A stretch of 64,000 nt of DNA from Symsagittifera roscoffensis (GCF_963678635.1 NC_087069.1:18328660-18392659); one strand, 5' to 3'. Counted from the first letter of the stretch, positions 51,401 through 62,300 are shown. The notes: a model not told the origin generated them from the sequence alone. Translations and numbers: made by a program.

Positions 51401-54400
51401 TAAATGCAATTCAAACTGATTCGCTTAAAGGAAGTTAAATTATGCTCTCCAACTAAGAAAGCGGAAATGCAACAAAAATGTGATTGACTTTCAATTTCGA
51501 AAGCGGAGCCTATATTTCAATTTTTGTTACTCATATTTTATTTAAAAAGTGATGGCCATCAAAGACTCTTGAGTCGTTTAACGTGTTTTGTTTTCTGACT
51601 TCATTGACAGTTTAACGAATTTCTGTTGGCTATGTTTCTATTTTAACTGTCAATGAACGATGTTTTTTCTTTTCGAAAATAGGCACGGTCAATTTTTTTT
51701 GCAGTTTTGGTTTTAGCTTAATGTCGATGAACGTTGTGAATACTCGTATAAAGGTCTTGCTGATTATTGTTGTTTCTTAGAAGGAAAAGTCTTGAAATGC
51801 TATAATAATTTATGAAGTGCATTAATACAAAGTTTACGCTTGCGATTAGCAAGCGTTATCGAATCGGAATTATACTTTTTTTTCTAGTTATCAACTAGTT
51901 TAACAAAATCAGTTGTATAAATTATACTGATATTCTCAATTTCATGAAAATTCAAATTCAATTACTGGGTACTAAACAAACTTTTGTATGTATAATGAAG
52001 AGTTCTGCTGATGATTTTTCGGCTTCTTGGTTGTCAAGCTTTGCCGGTTTGGTTTCCAAATTATCTAGTTCCTGTTTGATAAAGACATATGGAATTGTTC
52101 GGATTCGGGTTTTTTGGTGAGTCCTCCCCTTCTCCCGTGCCTTCATAATCCCCTAGCCTGTTTTTACCTTCACTTTACTTTCTACAGAAATTCTGAAAAA
52201 AGTTTGGGTGGAATTTTTGACCCATGTTTTCTCAAAAACTCCCCTACCAAATTTGAGATTTTGGATTCAATAGAAAGAACGAGTCGCGAGAAGCTCTCCT
52301 GCATTAGCAATTATGCCCACATTTTTTGACGCTCAAATTTTATGTCCCTCGGAAAAGTCAAACTTTAGATTTTTTAACAGTTTTTTGAAACTTAACTTTT
52401 ATCGAAAACTACCCACACAAATATGAAGATTATGGGTTCAATGGATGGAGCATGTTGATGAAGCTACCCTGCATTAGCGACTTTTCCCAAAGTTTTTAAT
52501 ACAAAATTAATGGCCCTCAGAAAATTCAAAACTTTGATTTTTGGACCGTTGTTTCAAACTTGACTTTTCTCAAAAACTACCATCCTAAATCTGAGATTTT
52601 CGGTTCAATAGTGAGAACGAGACGTGGAAAGCTCCCCTGCATGCATTAGCATTTACGCCCAAATGTTCTTACAGCAGAAGTTATGGCCCTCGGAGAAGTC
52701 CAAGTTTCGTTTTTTTAAATCTTTTTTCAAAAAAATTTTTAGACTTTTGTTCAATAAAACTACATTCCTAAATCTGAGGCGACAAAATAATGGTATCATA
52801 ATGCTTAATATGGTATCATAACGCTTAATTTGGTTCTATTCTCTGCTTCCTGACTTTCAAGATTTTAATGTTTCAGTAATTTTCAGAGTAATAGTTTTTT
52901 GACCTATTTTTTAGTTGAAAATAAGCCATCATTTTGTGAATTGTACAATTTTTGCTCGTTTCAATTTCTCATAGTGACCGTTTTGGTATCAGTACGTGTT
53001 CTTAGAAAATCTCAAACAAGTACTTCCAGCTTTAGCAGGTCTCTAATGTATTTCGTATACGCTTTTGATATATCTATCGTGGTATGTTTTTTTCTCACTA
53101 AAGTTTCAGCTTATCGGATGTCGGCTTCAATTCTGTCAGGGTGTTTACACCAATTTGTCGGATCGTCGGCTTATAACTCAGACACCAGTTTTTAACCGCT
53201 AAAATTCAAACAAACTTGGATCTCTTCGAAAACTCAAATAAATTCAAACACGATAAAAATGCTCTTTTGTTTTTTAATTTTATCGTTTTTCCACTTCCTT
53301 CTTCAATAGTAACATTGTTCGAAGTTCTGCTTACTCGTTTTTTAGCGCCATGGTGCGCTCATCCTATAATTGTTGTATTGCAAGTGGTGCGAAGCTCAGC
53401 TTCGCCTCTATGTTTTATGAATGCACACATGTTCAATTCAGATTCTTCTTTAAAAACCTTTGTATTTCTTGAGTTCAATTCAAATTCTTCTTTAAAAACC
53501 AGGTAAGTTGCGCTCTCCGAAATGACACGAGAGATATTCAAGTACTTCTAATTTCAATCAAAACTGGAGTTTTGTTTTTGGATTTCACAGCGGAATAAAT
53601 ATTGAACCTTTTGATCCAGTTTTCTCAAACGAGGATTAATTTTTATCAAAAATTCGTAAATTGTTATTGAAATTCGAAAGTTATTTTTTTTTCAAAAATG
53701 AATTCAATTTTTTCCGTTTTCTTGCTTTCACATTGCTTTTTTCCAACTGTCTGTTGGCTATTTTTACAGTCTTTGTATGTAATCAAGCGTTACGTTTTAT
53801 TCAAAGCTTCTTCATTTAAAGATTTCACTCAGTTACTGTGCTCAGAATATTCAGAATTAACTGCTCAGCAACCGGCTAATCTTTATGAAGTTTTTATGAA
53901 AGAGCGATTTTTTTTATTGTTTAAGGAAAAAATCAGTCCTTTGCGCTCAGTTTTCGTTTTCCATTATGACTGTGGGTTTTTTTGAAATTCAATTCAAATA
54001 ATGCTCTTGAATAGCGATAGCGCGCATGTCGAGAAAAAATGTTTGTTCAGCTAGGAAACATCGATTTTTAAAAATAAGTCAGCCACATCTGAGTTCGTTG
54101 ACACTTTTCTTTCTGTCGGATGGCCATATTAATCGTTTGAGTCTGAGCCAATTTTTTCTAAACATAAATTTGCCGATAAATTGAACGTATGCAAAACAGT
54201 TCGGCTTCAGAGAATGGATCAAAGAGGCATCAGCGTAATATCGTTTTTCAAGCTGAATGCTTTAGTTTGATTCTTCCGACCACTGCAAGTCGGTGTGTCT
54301 TCGGTGTGTTTTTGTCTTCGGTGTGTTTTTTTCGTTTCTTCCAAGCAAAGTCAGGTGCCACAAATAATCATCGGAATGGGTCAAGTGATAAAATATTGTA

Positions 54401-57400
54401 AAGAAACCTTTCAGTATCGAATGACATAAAAATTTTGAATATTTTCTCTTAGTGTCGAGAAAAACTGGTCTAAGATTCTGGTCGATATAACGTAAAGAAG
54501 CCCTTTCAGACTGGAATGACTTAAAAAAATTCTCTCATTGTCGAGAATAACCGGTCTTATGATTTTTAGTCAAATTACGAGCGAATAAAGCGAGCGAGCA
54601 GGCTCATTATAGGCTAAAATAGGCATCAAGTAGGCAGCTGATAAATCAAGTTATCTCGTGAAAACTTTGTTTAACTGCAGTAATTCTCTTTTTGGAAGCT
54701 TTTATCAGCGCCTTCCTAGATTCCTAGGAATAAAATTGAAATAAAAATCGAAAGTTTCCGGGGGAAAAGTTTTTTTTTGTAGTTTCTAATGTTGCTTTTT
54801 GTTTTTTTTTCTATCTGTTTTATGAGCAAAAATTTGGTCAGATTTGTCTAGTTACTAATACTATTAAGACGCAATTTTCAAAAAGGACTTTAAAGAATTG
54901 TTGGAACTTTCTGTTCCAATTGCACATAAATCTGCTATCCTTGCTTACACTTGGGGCTGCGTAGTGTAATAGTACGAACCTTCTGTTTTTTAAATCTAAC
55001 TCGCAAATAAAATTTTTCATTGAAATTGTTCACTTATTTGGTGGCACTTTTGCTATAATCACGATCTGTAGCATTTGAAATTTCGTAGCAACTGTTCCCT
55101 GCTTTAGTTGTGGCTAGTGTTTGTGATTAACTAAGCGTCCGTAGCTCACTGGTTAGTGCTTGAGACTCATAATCTCTAGGTCGCAGGTCGAATGCAAGAC
55201 GTAGCCGAGTTTTTACTAAGTTCAGGCTTTTTTCTACTTTTTCTCATTGAATTTTATAGAGCTGCTTTTTAACGTGTTCTCGCTAGTGCTTGCGAAGCAA
55301 GCTTCGCTTTTGCGTAAAACATGCTATTTAATTTGCATTAACTTGCAATTAGATATCTTGGAAAAATCGTTTCGTCTCTTTCGGTAGCGGGCCTAGTGTA
55401 GGGTGGGGGATACGACGACCCCCTCTGGGATTCCTACGCCCCCTTTGCACTATTTTGAGATATTCATTTTTGGCCGACCAACCTTCAAATTTTGGCCGAC
55501 CAACCGTCAAGAAATGACGCGTTGACTGCAAGGGAGAAATTTTGGTCAAAATAGTATCTTTTTAATGATTTGTGAGAGCTCTCAGCTCTCAAAATCAATT
55601 TTGTCGATGTAAAAAAAGTTTTGAAATATAACAAAATTTTGCTCAAAATTAAATCGATCCACCCGCCCATTGGTCTCTTTTTATGTTTATAAGCTTGATA
55701 AGAATGATGAAAGGGGAAGATCAATGGTTTCGTTATATGTAATGATGAAATATTAATTGAATATACCTGTGGCCGAACTTTTTTCTTTGCCTCAATAGCA
55801 TGGTTGTGGTTTTTTGAATGTCTGTTCACGTTTCAGGAGTGGGTGTTGTTGTCATGAACGACCTTGGAGATGTGGCTGTCATAGTGACGTCACTCAATTC
55901 ACCTTTCGGCTCTTATATTTTGTCGGACGATGGATATTTCTACAATAACTATGCAGCGGCTTTTGACGCTCCGGGGGTAAGGAATTTTTTTTTTTTTAGT
56001 TTTGATTATTCTGTTTTATTTCATTTTTTCGTCAAGCATAGATTTCTGTACATCTGAATAATTGCTTGTTCAGGTTCAAATATTGTAAGTCTGCTCTTTT
56101 CTCTGAAATTTGTTCTCTCGGTTTTTCATGCAGAGAAATGCAAATACAATTATGAATTAATTGATAATCTCAAGTGTATATTGTACTTCAAAATCTCAAT
56201 TGTATATTGTAAAGTCTTTCTTATCTGATATTTCGAACTACTTTTTACTTTAATGAAAACAATATTTGTAAGGTAAAAAGTCAATGATCTCTACTATCCT
56301 CAAGGAAATCAATGATTGACTTCAATCACTTGTCGCTTAACTATGTGTCTGGAAATGTCCGTTTTTGTCATTTGACGAGTCGTGAAAAAATCGGGAATTA
56401 GGGACTTAATAAATATTAAGCTCACTAAATATTCTCGCGTTGATAGTTTAAAATAGCCTAAAGTTTTTCGACTTGCAACCATTTTTCATGACAGTGAAAA
56501 AAAACTAAATGCAGAAGTTTGAAACTATCATTTTCAGGATCAAAATGTATACTGAGAAAAAAGTAACAAATTGATAAACTATTTTGCTTTTCAATTGAGA
56601 ATTAACAACGAAAATCTAACAACTAATAACCAGAATGGCATCACCGAAATTCAATACATAAATTCACGTATGGCACATAGATTTGATCCAGTTTTTCATA
56701 ACTTCAATGTCCAAAGTTTTGCATGCCAAAATAATTCAGTGTACCAAAGGTACCAATTTGTGTGCCGAGTTTTACGTTTCACAATATCCCACGCATGCTC
56801 AATAGGGGTGAGGTCATGACTACAAAAAGGCAAGGCAACACTGGAACTGCATTCTTCACTAGAAATTGTGATGTCAATCGGACCGAGTGTCATTGAGCCT
56901 TATCTTGCTGAATTGCTACAATTCTTGGAGTATCCCGCAAAAAAGGCAATAATTGAATCGTAATATGCGGCAGCATTCAATGTTCCGTTTACGAAAATTG
57001 GTCGTGATCGATAATTTTCAGACATTCTACAAAATATTACCAATCCTTTGCCGCCTGATCTATCAGTTTCACGGAAGTTTTTTTTTCCGATAAATTGAAA
57101 CTTGTAATTCAGACATCGCCTTTCGTCTGAGTTTAGAGGGAAGCGACATTCATCGCATTAGAGAACTTTTTTTCAATCACATATCCTGAGTTCGCGCAAA
57201 ATCCCAAGCAAACATCTCAGGCGTTGTCTCTGACTAAGAAATGGTCTTCCAAGCGCAATTTTTTTTATTAAAGGAGCTGTTACTCCAAACTGCAGTGCTG
57301 CTGTAGTAGCGTTTTGAAAATGATGGAAAGAAAGAAATAAAGAATTTGCTTCTCCATTTATCAAATCATTACATTCATCAATTGAAAAATATATTCATAA

Positions 57401-60261
57401 ATATTTTTCATAAATGAAGAAATCAACATGAATATGGAGATGATAGACGAAGGTCACAAGATGTGTCCAGTTAGACTCTACCCATTATATTCTGAGAAAT
57501 GTTCTGATCGGCCTTGAGTATGTGAATTATTTTGCGAACCGATTTGAAATGCAATGCACTTGGTCTTGCTGATCGTCCAATATCATCTACTTAAAGAGTA
57601 ATCTCTAGGTCATTCTATACTTTAGTGAAGTAGAAACATCTAAAAATGTGGATTTCTCTCTTATTGAAAGGCCACAAAGAACCATACCGATTGCATAGCT
57701 GCTATTTGATTAAGATTTAGTCGTTTTTACAAATCTCTCTTTGTAAGTTTTGTGTGATTGTGTTGAAATTTCAAGTGTCAGATGATTTATTTTTTGTTGT
57801 GTTCAGAAAACTAACTTAGTTTGATTTTTAAGGTGACAATTTATTCAGTTTTCTGAACGCAATGAAAACATTTACGGACAAACGAAATTTCAACACTGTC
57901 ACAAAAAATCAACAAACAGCGTTTTGTTTCTCGAGCATAGATGATAGAATGAAGAGTCTGAACGTGGTGAAGACTGTTATATAGGTCTTGGCGATTTTTT
58001 GGAGTTTTTTTTCAGGAAAAAGTCTTAAATTGCTCTAATAACCCAAGACGTGCGACGTGCATTCATACATACTAAGGTTTTTATGAATGTAGTTAGGAAT
58101 ATATGCACTTTATGACTGCAATTCAAATGCATCTGATAAAAGTTACGTAAGTTTCACTCAACAAGGATGAAAGTGGAAATGGCGCTAAAAACCTGAACAA
58201 ATTCTCGTTTCGAAAGAGTCATTAAAAATTCTCAGCGGAATAAACAAAATTACTTATTGATCCAGTTTTCTCGAATTCAGTTATTTTCATCAAAAAAGAG
58301 TCAGTAATATATTTATCTTGAAATTCAAAGAGCATTAAGGCCATTTTTACTGTGAACTTTGAAAATTGAAGTTTTTTTCAATTATAAATCAGTGCTTTTT
58401 GTTTCCTTGCGTTCAGGTACTCTTATCCAACTGTCTGTTGGCTAAGTTATTCAGTTTATTTGTACTATCACCTCAAATCTTTCGTTAAGTTTTTTTTGTT
58501 AAGATTTGATTGTCACACAAGAATTTTTTTAAATTTTTATGCCAGTTCAGAACTATTCCATGTGGGAGCTACCGTTGAAACCAATTATTAATGGAATCCT
58601 AGTTGAGCGTAGCGGTAGGCTATAATATAATTCTTTTTCCCATTTTTGATTTGAAGTAGATGGGAGAGCGATTTATATTGAGACTTATAGCCTTCCAATT
58701 CCCATTTTCACACAATTCACTTAAACTAAATATTTAAATTATTGATCAAAAGTTCTTAGAAATCAAAGATTCTGATATTCGTTCATGGCCTTTTCTGAGA
58801 AGAATTCTAATCCTGATTTAGAGCGGGTCAGTCAATGAGATGTCAGCCAACAAGCGACCTGCCAACACACTGGCTCCCCTGATTGCATTCGAGCCAGAAA
58901 ACCTCTGCAAGACTCACCTGGCCGCTTCTTCCTCCGGATCAGTAGCCAGTGTGGCAGCTGTCAGTCAAGCGGTGTACGGAGTATTGGACAACAGGTGATA
59001 AATTTCAACCAATCAGATTCGAGAGTTTTTGAAGTATCAGAAAGCATCTGATTTGGAACCAAATTTGGTTTGTTTTTAAAGGTCATTGAGCGAAGTAAAG
59101 TTACTTATATAGGATGCACTGTTTTTTTAGTTTTTTTTCCATTATTTTTGATTTCCTTCACTTATTTTCCTTTTTTAAAAAGGTAGGCAAACTGAACTAT
59201 CGAATAGCGAAAGTATAAATGTCAAGAAAAGCGTGATCGAAATTCGAAAGTGGAGATTTGAAGAAAAAAACAAGTCAGTTTTTTTTTAGTTTACTTGCGT
59301 TCATCGACTCTTTTCCATCTGTCTGTTGGCTATGTTTTTAAAGATCTGGTTAAATACTTTCTGTAAAATTTATGTATAGTTCGTTATGTTACCTTTATAA
59401 GCGAAGCGGGCAACAAAGCGGAGCACTCGAATCTCTATATTTATGGTTCAATTAGCTAATACACGTTTTGCTTTCGCGCTTTGTTCGCTTGAGACTTCCC
59501 ATTATATTGAACTTCCAATTATTTTGAAAAATTTGTCTGGGGTTAATGATTAAATTGTTCAGCTATGCTATGACTGATGCTGTGAAAGATTAATTTGTTC
59601 AGCTATTCTATGACTGATGCTGTGAAAGAGGGAAGAGTGTTTGCCACTGCAGTTGTAGAAGATGCGGGCACGAGCAAACCAGACGAAGCATTTGAAGGTA
59701 GAAAATCTATGTTTTTTATGAGCTCTTATCTGAAATGCAAAGATGCAGCGGGTCTTTCTTCTCATTTTTCCAAAATTGACTCTATATCTGAGTTCCTTAG
59801 AATCGGAATTTTTCAAACAGTTTTTTTTTCTGAATTAAGGGGATGTTATAGAACCGCTGTTTCACTTATGCTTAAGAAATAGCCTCTGGGTGAATTTTTT
59901 GTTTTTTTTTGGGCAACGAGAACGGATGATTTTGAGTTTCTGAAACTCTTTAAAGTTTATGTACGAAATATAAGGGATATACTCAACAATCTCCCGCCCC
60001 CTTTCAAGAAAGGGGGGTTGTGAAGTAGATTACTTGCAGCGAATTTTCAGGGGTTGAGGTTGTTAAGTAGATCCAATATTAATTTTGTATACAGACAACA
60101 GCTCGATTGATTTTGACGTCATCAGTGAGTTGAATTCGTGGGGTCACGTGTTCAACATCCCTCTTCCCTCCGAGGTGCTCAATTTAGCCCGCAAGGAGAA
60201 CGATGACGTCACTGGGACTAGTGACATTCGAGTGGATAGCCAGGGTGCAGTCGTGTTCTAA
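42433..60261 (+). CDS. GGT7-like: Gamma-glutamyltransferase 7-like type II membrane protein (12 exons), catalytic residues lost
   Basis: Exons: 42433-42675, 43159-43310, 44109-44214, 44843-44981, 46148-46233, 49409-49589, 50054-50261, 51045-51199, 55837-55976, 58822-58994, 59603-59697, 60095-60261. All introns are GT-AG, phases match, total 1845 nt, 614 aa. A cytoplasmic tail of ~54 residues precedes a membrane segment (~55-77), as in GGT7. Family landmarks: GASVVDGAIATSLCMA, HRSGPGGGYM, LVPGFLSGLKRAHEDYG, TSLNSPFGS, NKRPANTLAP. GGT moves the gamma-glutamyl group of glutathione, using an N-terminal Thr freed by self-cleavage; here Ser423-Gly-Val stands in its place. The substrate Arg is Met150, the acidic pair is Ala (NNYAAAF), the SS pair is Asn-Thr, and the GG oxyanion loop is SSS. 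Probably a pseudoenzyme. A missed upstream exon is possible. Confidence 0.9.
42676..43158 (+). other. Intron 1 of the GGT7-like gene
   Basis: 483 bp, GTAAGT...TTTAG. AT-rich; no embedded gene seen. Confidence 0.8.
43400..43660 (-). repeat. Dispersed repeat in intron 2 related to the satellite at the right edge
   Basis: The segment 43605-43655 (TTCGGCGCACGCTCACCTCT ... GGCGCCAAAGGCGCC) is close to the reverse complement of the last ~50 bases of the window. GGCGCCAAAGGCGCC is itself a palindrome. The 71-codon minus-strand frame here (43626-43411) is probably part of this repeat and not a gene. Confidence 0.6.
44215..44842 (+). other. Intron 3 of the GGT7-like gene
   Basis: 628 bp, no gene seen. 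Confidence 0.7.
44982..46147 (+). other. Intron 4 of the GGT7-like gene
   Basis: 1166 bp. Two overlapping + strand frames at 45306-45741 (Lys/Asn-rich, 103 and 70 codons) show no motif and look like AT-rich chance ORFs or a decayed repeat. Confidence 0.6.
46367..46404. repeat. Hairpin with poly-C/poly-G stem in intron 5
   Basis: ACGAAATTCCC ... GGGAATTTCGT is an inverted repeat enclosing CCCCCTATTAGAAAAGGGGG. A similar CCCCCTTTCAAGAAAGGGGG hairpin is in intron 11 at about 59996-60018. Confidence 0.7.
46615..46935. repeat. Dispersed interspersed repeat, copy in intron 5
   Basis: Phrases such as GTTAACACAGTTG, TTGTTTCAAACA(G/A)CAGTACAAT and TTTCCAA(T/C)(T)(T/C)AT recur in the same order at 61310-61618. 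A partial copy is near 47340-47450. No coding capacity; type unknown. Confidence 0.65.
47012..47200 (+). mobile_element. tRNA-derived SINE, copy A
   Basis: The head, GCATCCGTGGCTGATTGGTT ... GGTCGGAGATTCGAATCTT, has Pol III A and B boxes. The body that follows (GAGTTTTTGCTAATTCGAGG ... TAGCTGCTTTTTGGTCGTGT) ends in a GCGAAGCGCAGCTTCGC palindrome. The same order and spacing is found at 55131-55315. Confidence 0.75.
48781..48875 (+). mobile_element. Possible second tRNA-like SINE
   Basis: An A-box-like start (AGCTGTAGGGTAGAGGTAGG) is followed by a good B box (GGGTTCGAACCTGGG). The sequence between does not fold into a clean cloverleaf, so it may be a SINE head. Confidence 0.4.
49590..50053 (+). 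other. Intron 6 of the GGT7-like gene
   Basis: 464 bp, AT-rich, nothing recognised. Confidence 0.7.
50262..51044 (+). other. Intron 7 of the GGT7-like gene
   Basis: 783 bp, nothing recognised. Confidence 0.7.
52190..52800. repeat. ~170-bp tandem repeat in intron 8
   Basis: About 3.5 diverged units. The phrase TGCATTAGC recurs at about 52300, 52470 and 52642, and units share ACTTTTCTCAAAAACTACC-like and ATGGCCCTCGGA-like blocks. Confidence 0.8.
55131..55315 (+). mobile_element. tRNA-Met-derived SINE, copy B
   Basis: The head, GCGTCCGTAGCTCACTGGTT, carries an anticodon-arm-like GAGACTCATAATCTC: the stem GAGA/TCTC encloses CAT, pointing to tRNA-Met as source. A B-box relic is GCAGGTCGAATGC. 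The body matches copy A at 47012 (GAGTTTTTACTAAGTTC ... GAGCTGCTTTTTAACGTGTT) and ends with GCGAAGCAAGCTTCGC. Confidence 0.75.
56690..57370 (-). pseudogene. Tc1/mariner-family transposase pseudogene
   Basis: Minus-strand reading from 57364: a helix-turn-helix region (QFGVTAPLIKKIALGRPFLS), then, in broken frames, an FSDECRF-like box around 57160 (second catalytic Asp) and FVNGTLNAAAYYDSIIAFF near 56990-56940. The C-terminal box HDLTPIEHAWDIVKRKTR (~56815-56765) carries the final acidic residue region. This order is typical of Tc1-like DDE transposases. Several frameshifts; non-functional. Confidence 0.82.
57768..57908. repeat. Long imperfect inverted repeat, possible MITE
   Basis: GTGTTGAAATTTCAAGTGTCA near 57770 faces CGAAATTTCAACACTGTCAC near 57884, and GTGTTCAGAAAACTAA faces TTCAGTTTTCTGAACGC inside. 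Together they fold into a hairpin of about 130 bp, lying ~400 bp beyond the Tc1 fossil. Confidence 0.65.
59556..59640 (+). repeat. Tandemly duplicated 3' splice site and exon start (exon 11)
   Basis: TTGTTCAGCTATGCTATGAC is followed ~38 bp later by TTGTTCAGCTATTCTATGAC, both continuing ACTGATGCTGTGAAAGA. The second copy keeps the coding frame of exon 11. The first runs into TAA right after AAAGAT, so use of the first acceptor would truncate the protein. Confidence 0.88.
59698..60094 (+). other. Intron 11 of the GGT7-like gene
   Basis: 397 bp, containing the CCCCCTTTC/GAAAGGGGG hairpin at about 59996-60018. Nothing else recognised. Confidence 0.7.
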
Positions 60262-61700
60262 ACTACATAAGATGTGGTCACATGAGTGTCCAATGAACAC
60301 CAAATCATTTGGGCAAAGATCCTCAAAAACTTTACACGAATATATTCCGACGTTTTTGTAGTTCTATCCTATTCAATAGAAGGATTCTCTCTGGTGTATC
60401 TGAATTTAGTAGCTTGTAGCGAAGGTTGGTTGTAAATTTTGTATAGGAATTCTCTAGAAATTTGACTTCAATTCTCAAAATCAAGCATTTCAATCAATGT
60501 AATAGCAGCTTCTTTGTGAATCAGAAAGTTTCTGTGACTCGTCAAATTGAGTTTTCTAACGGAGCTTTAACATAAACGCATGCCCATAATTTTTGAAATG
60601 GTGGATCTTGTTAACTATCTCTCTGGCTGAAGTATTTTGAAACTAAAGACTGAAAATATTCATCCAATTAGTGATATCCATTCAAAAATTAGCCAAGAAA
60701 AGATTCAAAGTTTGACAGAGTTTGGAAAGTTTCTTCTTCTGAACAATTTGAATTCCAGTTTTTTTTAAATTTACAGCACAGCATACAAAGGTCAAATCAA
60801 CCGAAATTTCTCATCTTGTGTAATAGAGATAGCTAAAGGGATCCTGGAGGATAAATACAGAGACGCTTACAAGCTAACCATTTGCTGGTTTATTAGCATG
60901 TTGTATTGTATTGCAAGTTGATATCGACTTTTATCAAATGAAGTATCATTCCTACTTAAGCCATATACTTAGAGTATCAAATTTATGTAATAGCTCGGTG
61001 AATGATCATATCTCCAATGAAATAAGTAATGATATGTATATATGAATTGGTGTGCGTGCCATAAGCCGAATTTGCAATAAATTGTACATTCATATGATTA
61101 GGCACGGGGCTTGTTGATACTTTTATGATTAACGTTAGAATAATATGATGGTATTGCCATTTTTAATCCCATAATTAAATCGTAATTGTAGCTGCAAGTC
61201 ATCCATTTGCGGGTACTTCCATTGGCCCCTCTAGTGAGTTTTTCATTTCCTTCTTTACACTCGCGGGCGTAGTGTAAAATTTCGATGTTCTTTTTTCCAA
61301 CTTAAGTTTTAGCAAATGTAAGTGCTACTTGTGGTGTCATTTTTGAAGCTGCCTGAAATGGCAGTTTGATAGAATGTGCTTTAACAATCGATTAGTAATT
61401 TGTTAACTCAGTTGGTAGATAGTAATAAGTTAACACAGTTGGTGCACCGAAAACAGCTATTTGTTTCAAACAACAGTACAATCATAAAAACTCGATTTCA
61501 GAACTTTCCCAACCCACTATATCTGGAAGTTTTTGAAATGCATAATTTATACACAATTTGGCTTAATGCTTTCCAATATCTAACATGTAAAATTGGGTCT
61601 ATTTCTAATTGGTGCCATTTCAGCTGCAGCGCCTTGACTATTTCTTAGATTATGTAACTGCTTTAATGGTGAATAGTGTTACACAGGTCTTCTATTATAT
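60262..61700 (+). other. 3' UTR and intergenic DNA
   Basis: AT-rich. It holds the candidate poly(A) signal and a dispersed repeat copy at 61310-61618 related to 46615-46935. No further gene seen. Confidence 0.6.
61076..61081 (+). terminator. Candidate poly(A) signal of the GGT7-like gene
   Basis: AATAAA about 815 bp after the stop codon, followed by a T-rich region. It is the first canonical hexamer I noticed in the 3' flank. Confidence 0.3.
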
Positions 61701-61734
61701 TATAATTAGCCTCCGGTCCTGCTCAATGCAGGGC

Positions 61735-61900
61735 CAACCGTGGGGGAGGGGGTACTGTCATCCATTTCGCCGCAGCCAGTCCAACCTTGAGGAGGCGGAA
61801 GACTTTGGGACCCCTCCAACCGTGACCGAAGTGGGATTCGAACGCATGACTCTCGTGTTGAGAGACGTTTGCCTAACCCACTCGGCCTAGGCTGCTCGTG
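61735..61900 (-). mobile_element. tRNA-derived SINE of a second type
   Basis: On the minus strand 61896-61822 reads GCCTAGGCCGAGTGGGTTAG (A box of a class II, Ser/Leu-like tRNA) and GCGTTCGAATCCCACTTCGG (B box). A G/C-rich body follows to about 61735. Acceptor-stem ends do not pair, so it is a SINE head and not a tRNA gene. Confidence 0.65.
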
Positions 61901-62300
61901 AGGTCTTCTCGTAAGTCGCGCCGTCAGTTTTTTCTTACGTCACGCCGTCAGTCTTTTATTAAGTCGCGGCGTCAAACTTTTCGTAAGTCGCGCCGTCAGG
62001 CTTTTCTTAAGTCGCGCCGTCGGTCTTTTCTTAAATGTTGCCGTCAGTTATTTCTTTAGTCGCACATTCACTACGTTCTTAAATCGCACAGTCACTATGT
62101 TCTTAAATCGCGCAGTCACTATGTTCTTAAAATGCGGTGTCAGTCTTTTCCTAAGTCGCGATGTCAGTGTTTTCGTAAGTCGTGCCGTTTTAATCTTTTT
62201 TAGAGCGCGCTGTCGGCCGTTTCTTAAGTCGCGCCGTCAATATTTTGTTGGGCCGCTCCGTTAGTCTTTTCATGAATCGCGCCGTCTTTCTTTTAGGTCG
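61900..62300. repeat. Short tandem array of AAGTCGCGCCGTCAGTCTTT-type units
   Basis: Units of about 25-33 bp (AGTCGCGCCGTCAGTCTTTT and variants with CACGCCGTC or CGCAGTCACTATG) repeat about a dozen times and grade into the longer satellite unit to the right, which contains the same phrase. Confidence 0.85.

Larger units (their letters stand above)
51200..55836 (+). other. Intron 8 of the GGT7-like gene, repeat-filled
   Basis: 4637 bp, the largest intron. It holds a 170-bp tandem repeat (52190-52800), a SINE (55131-55315), CTGTTGGCTATG motifs (about 51623 and 53749), a GCGAAGCTCAGCTTCGC palindrome (about 53388) and a short piece related to the right-edge satellite (about 55435-55480). It lies exactly before the exon that should carry the catalytic residue, so a small unseen exon inside it cannot be excluded. 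Confidence 0.65.
55977..58821 (+). other. Intron 9 of the GGT7-like gene with a Tc1 fossil
   Basis: 2845 bp. Besides the transposase remnant (56690-57370) and a long inverted repeat (57768-57908) it contains one CAACTGTCTGTTGGCTA motif near 58428. No other gene is seen. Confidence 0.7.
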
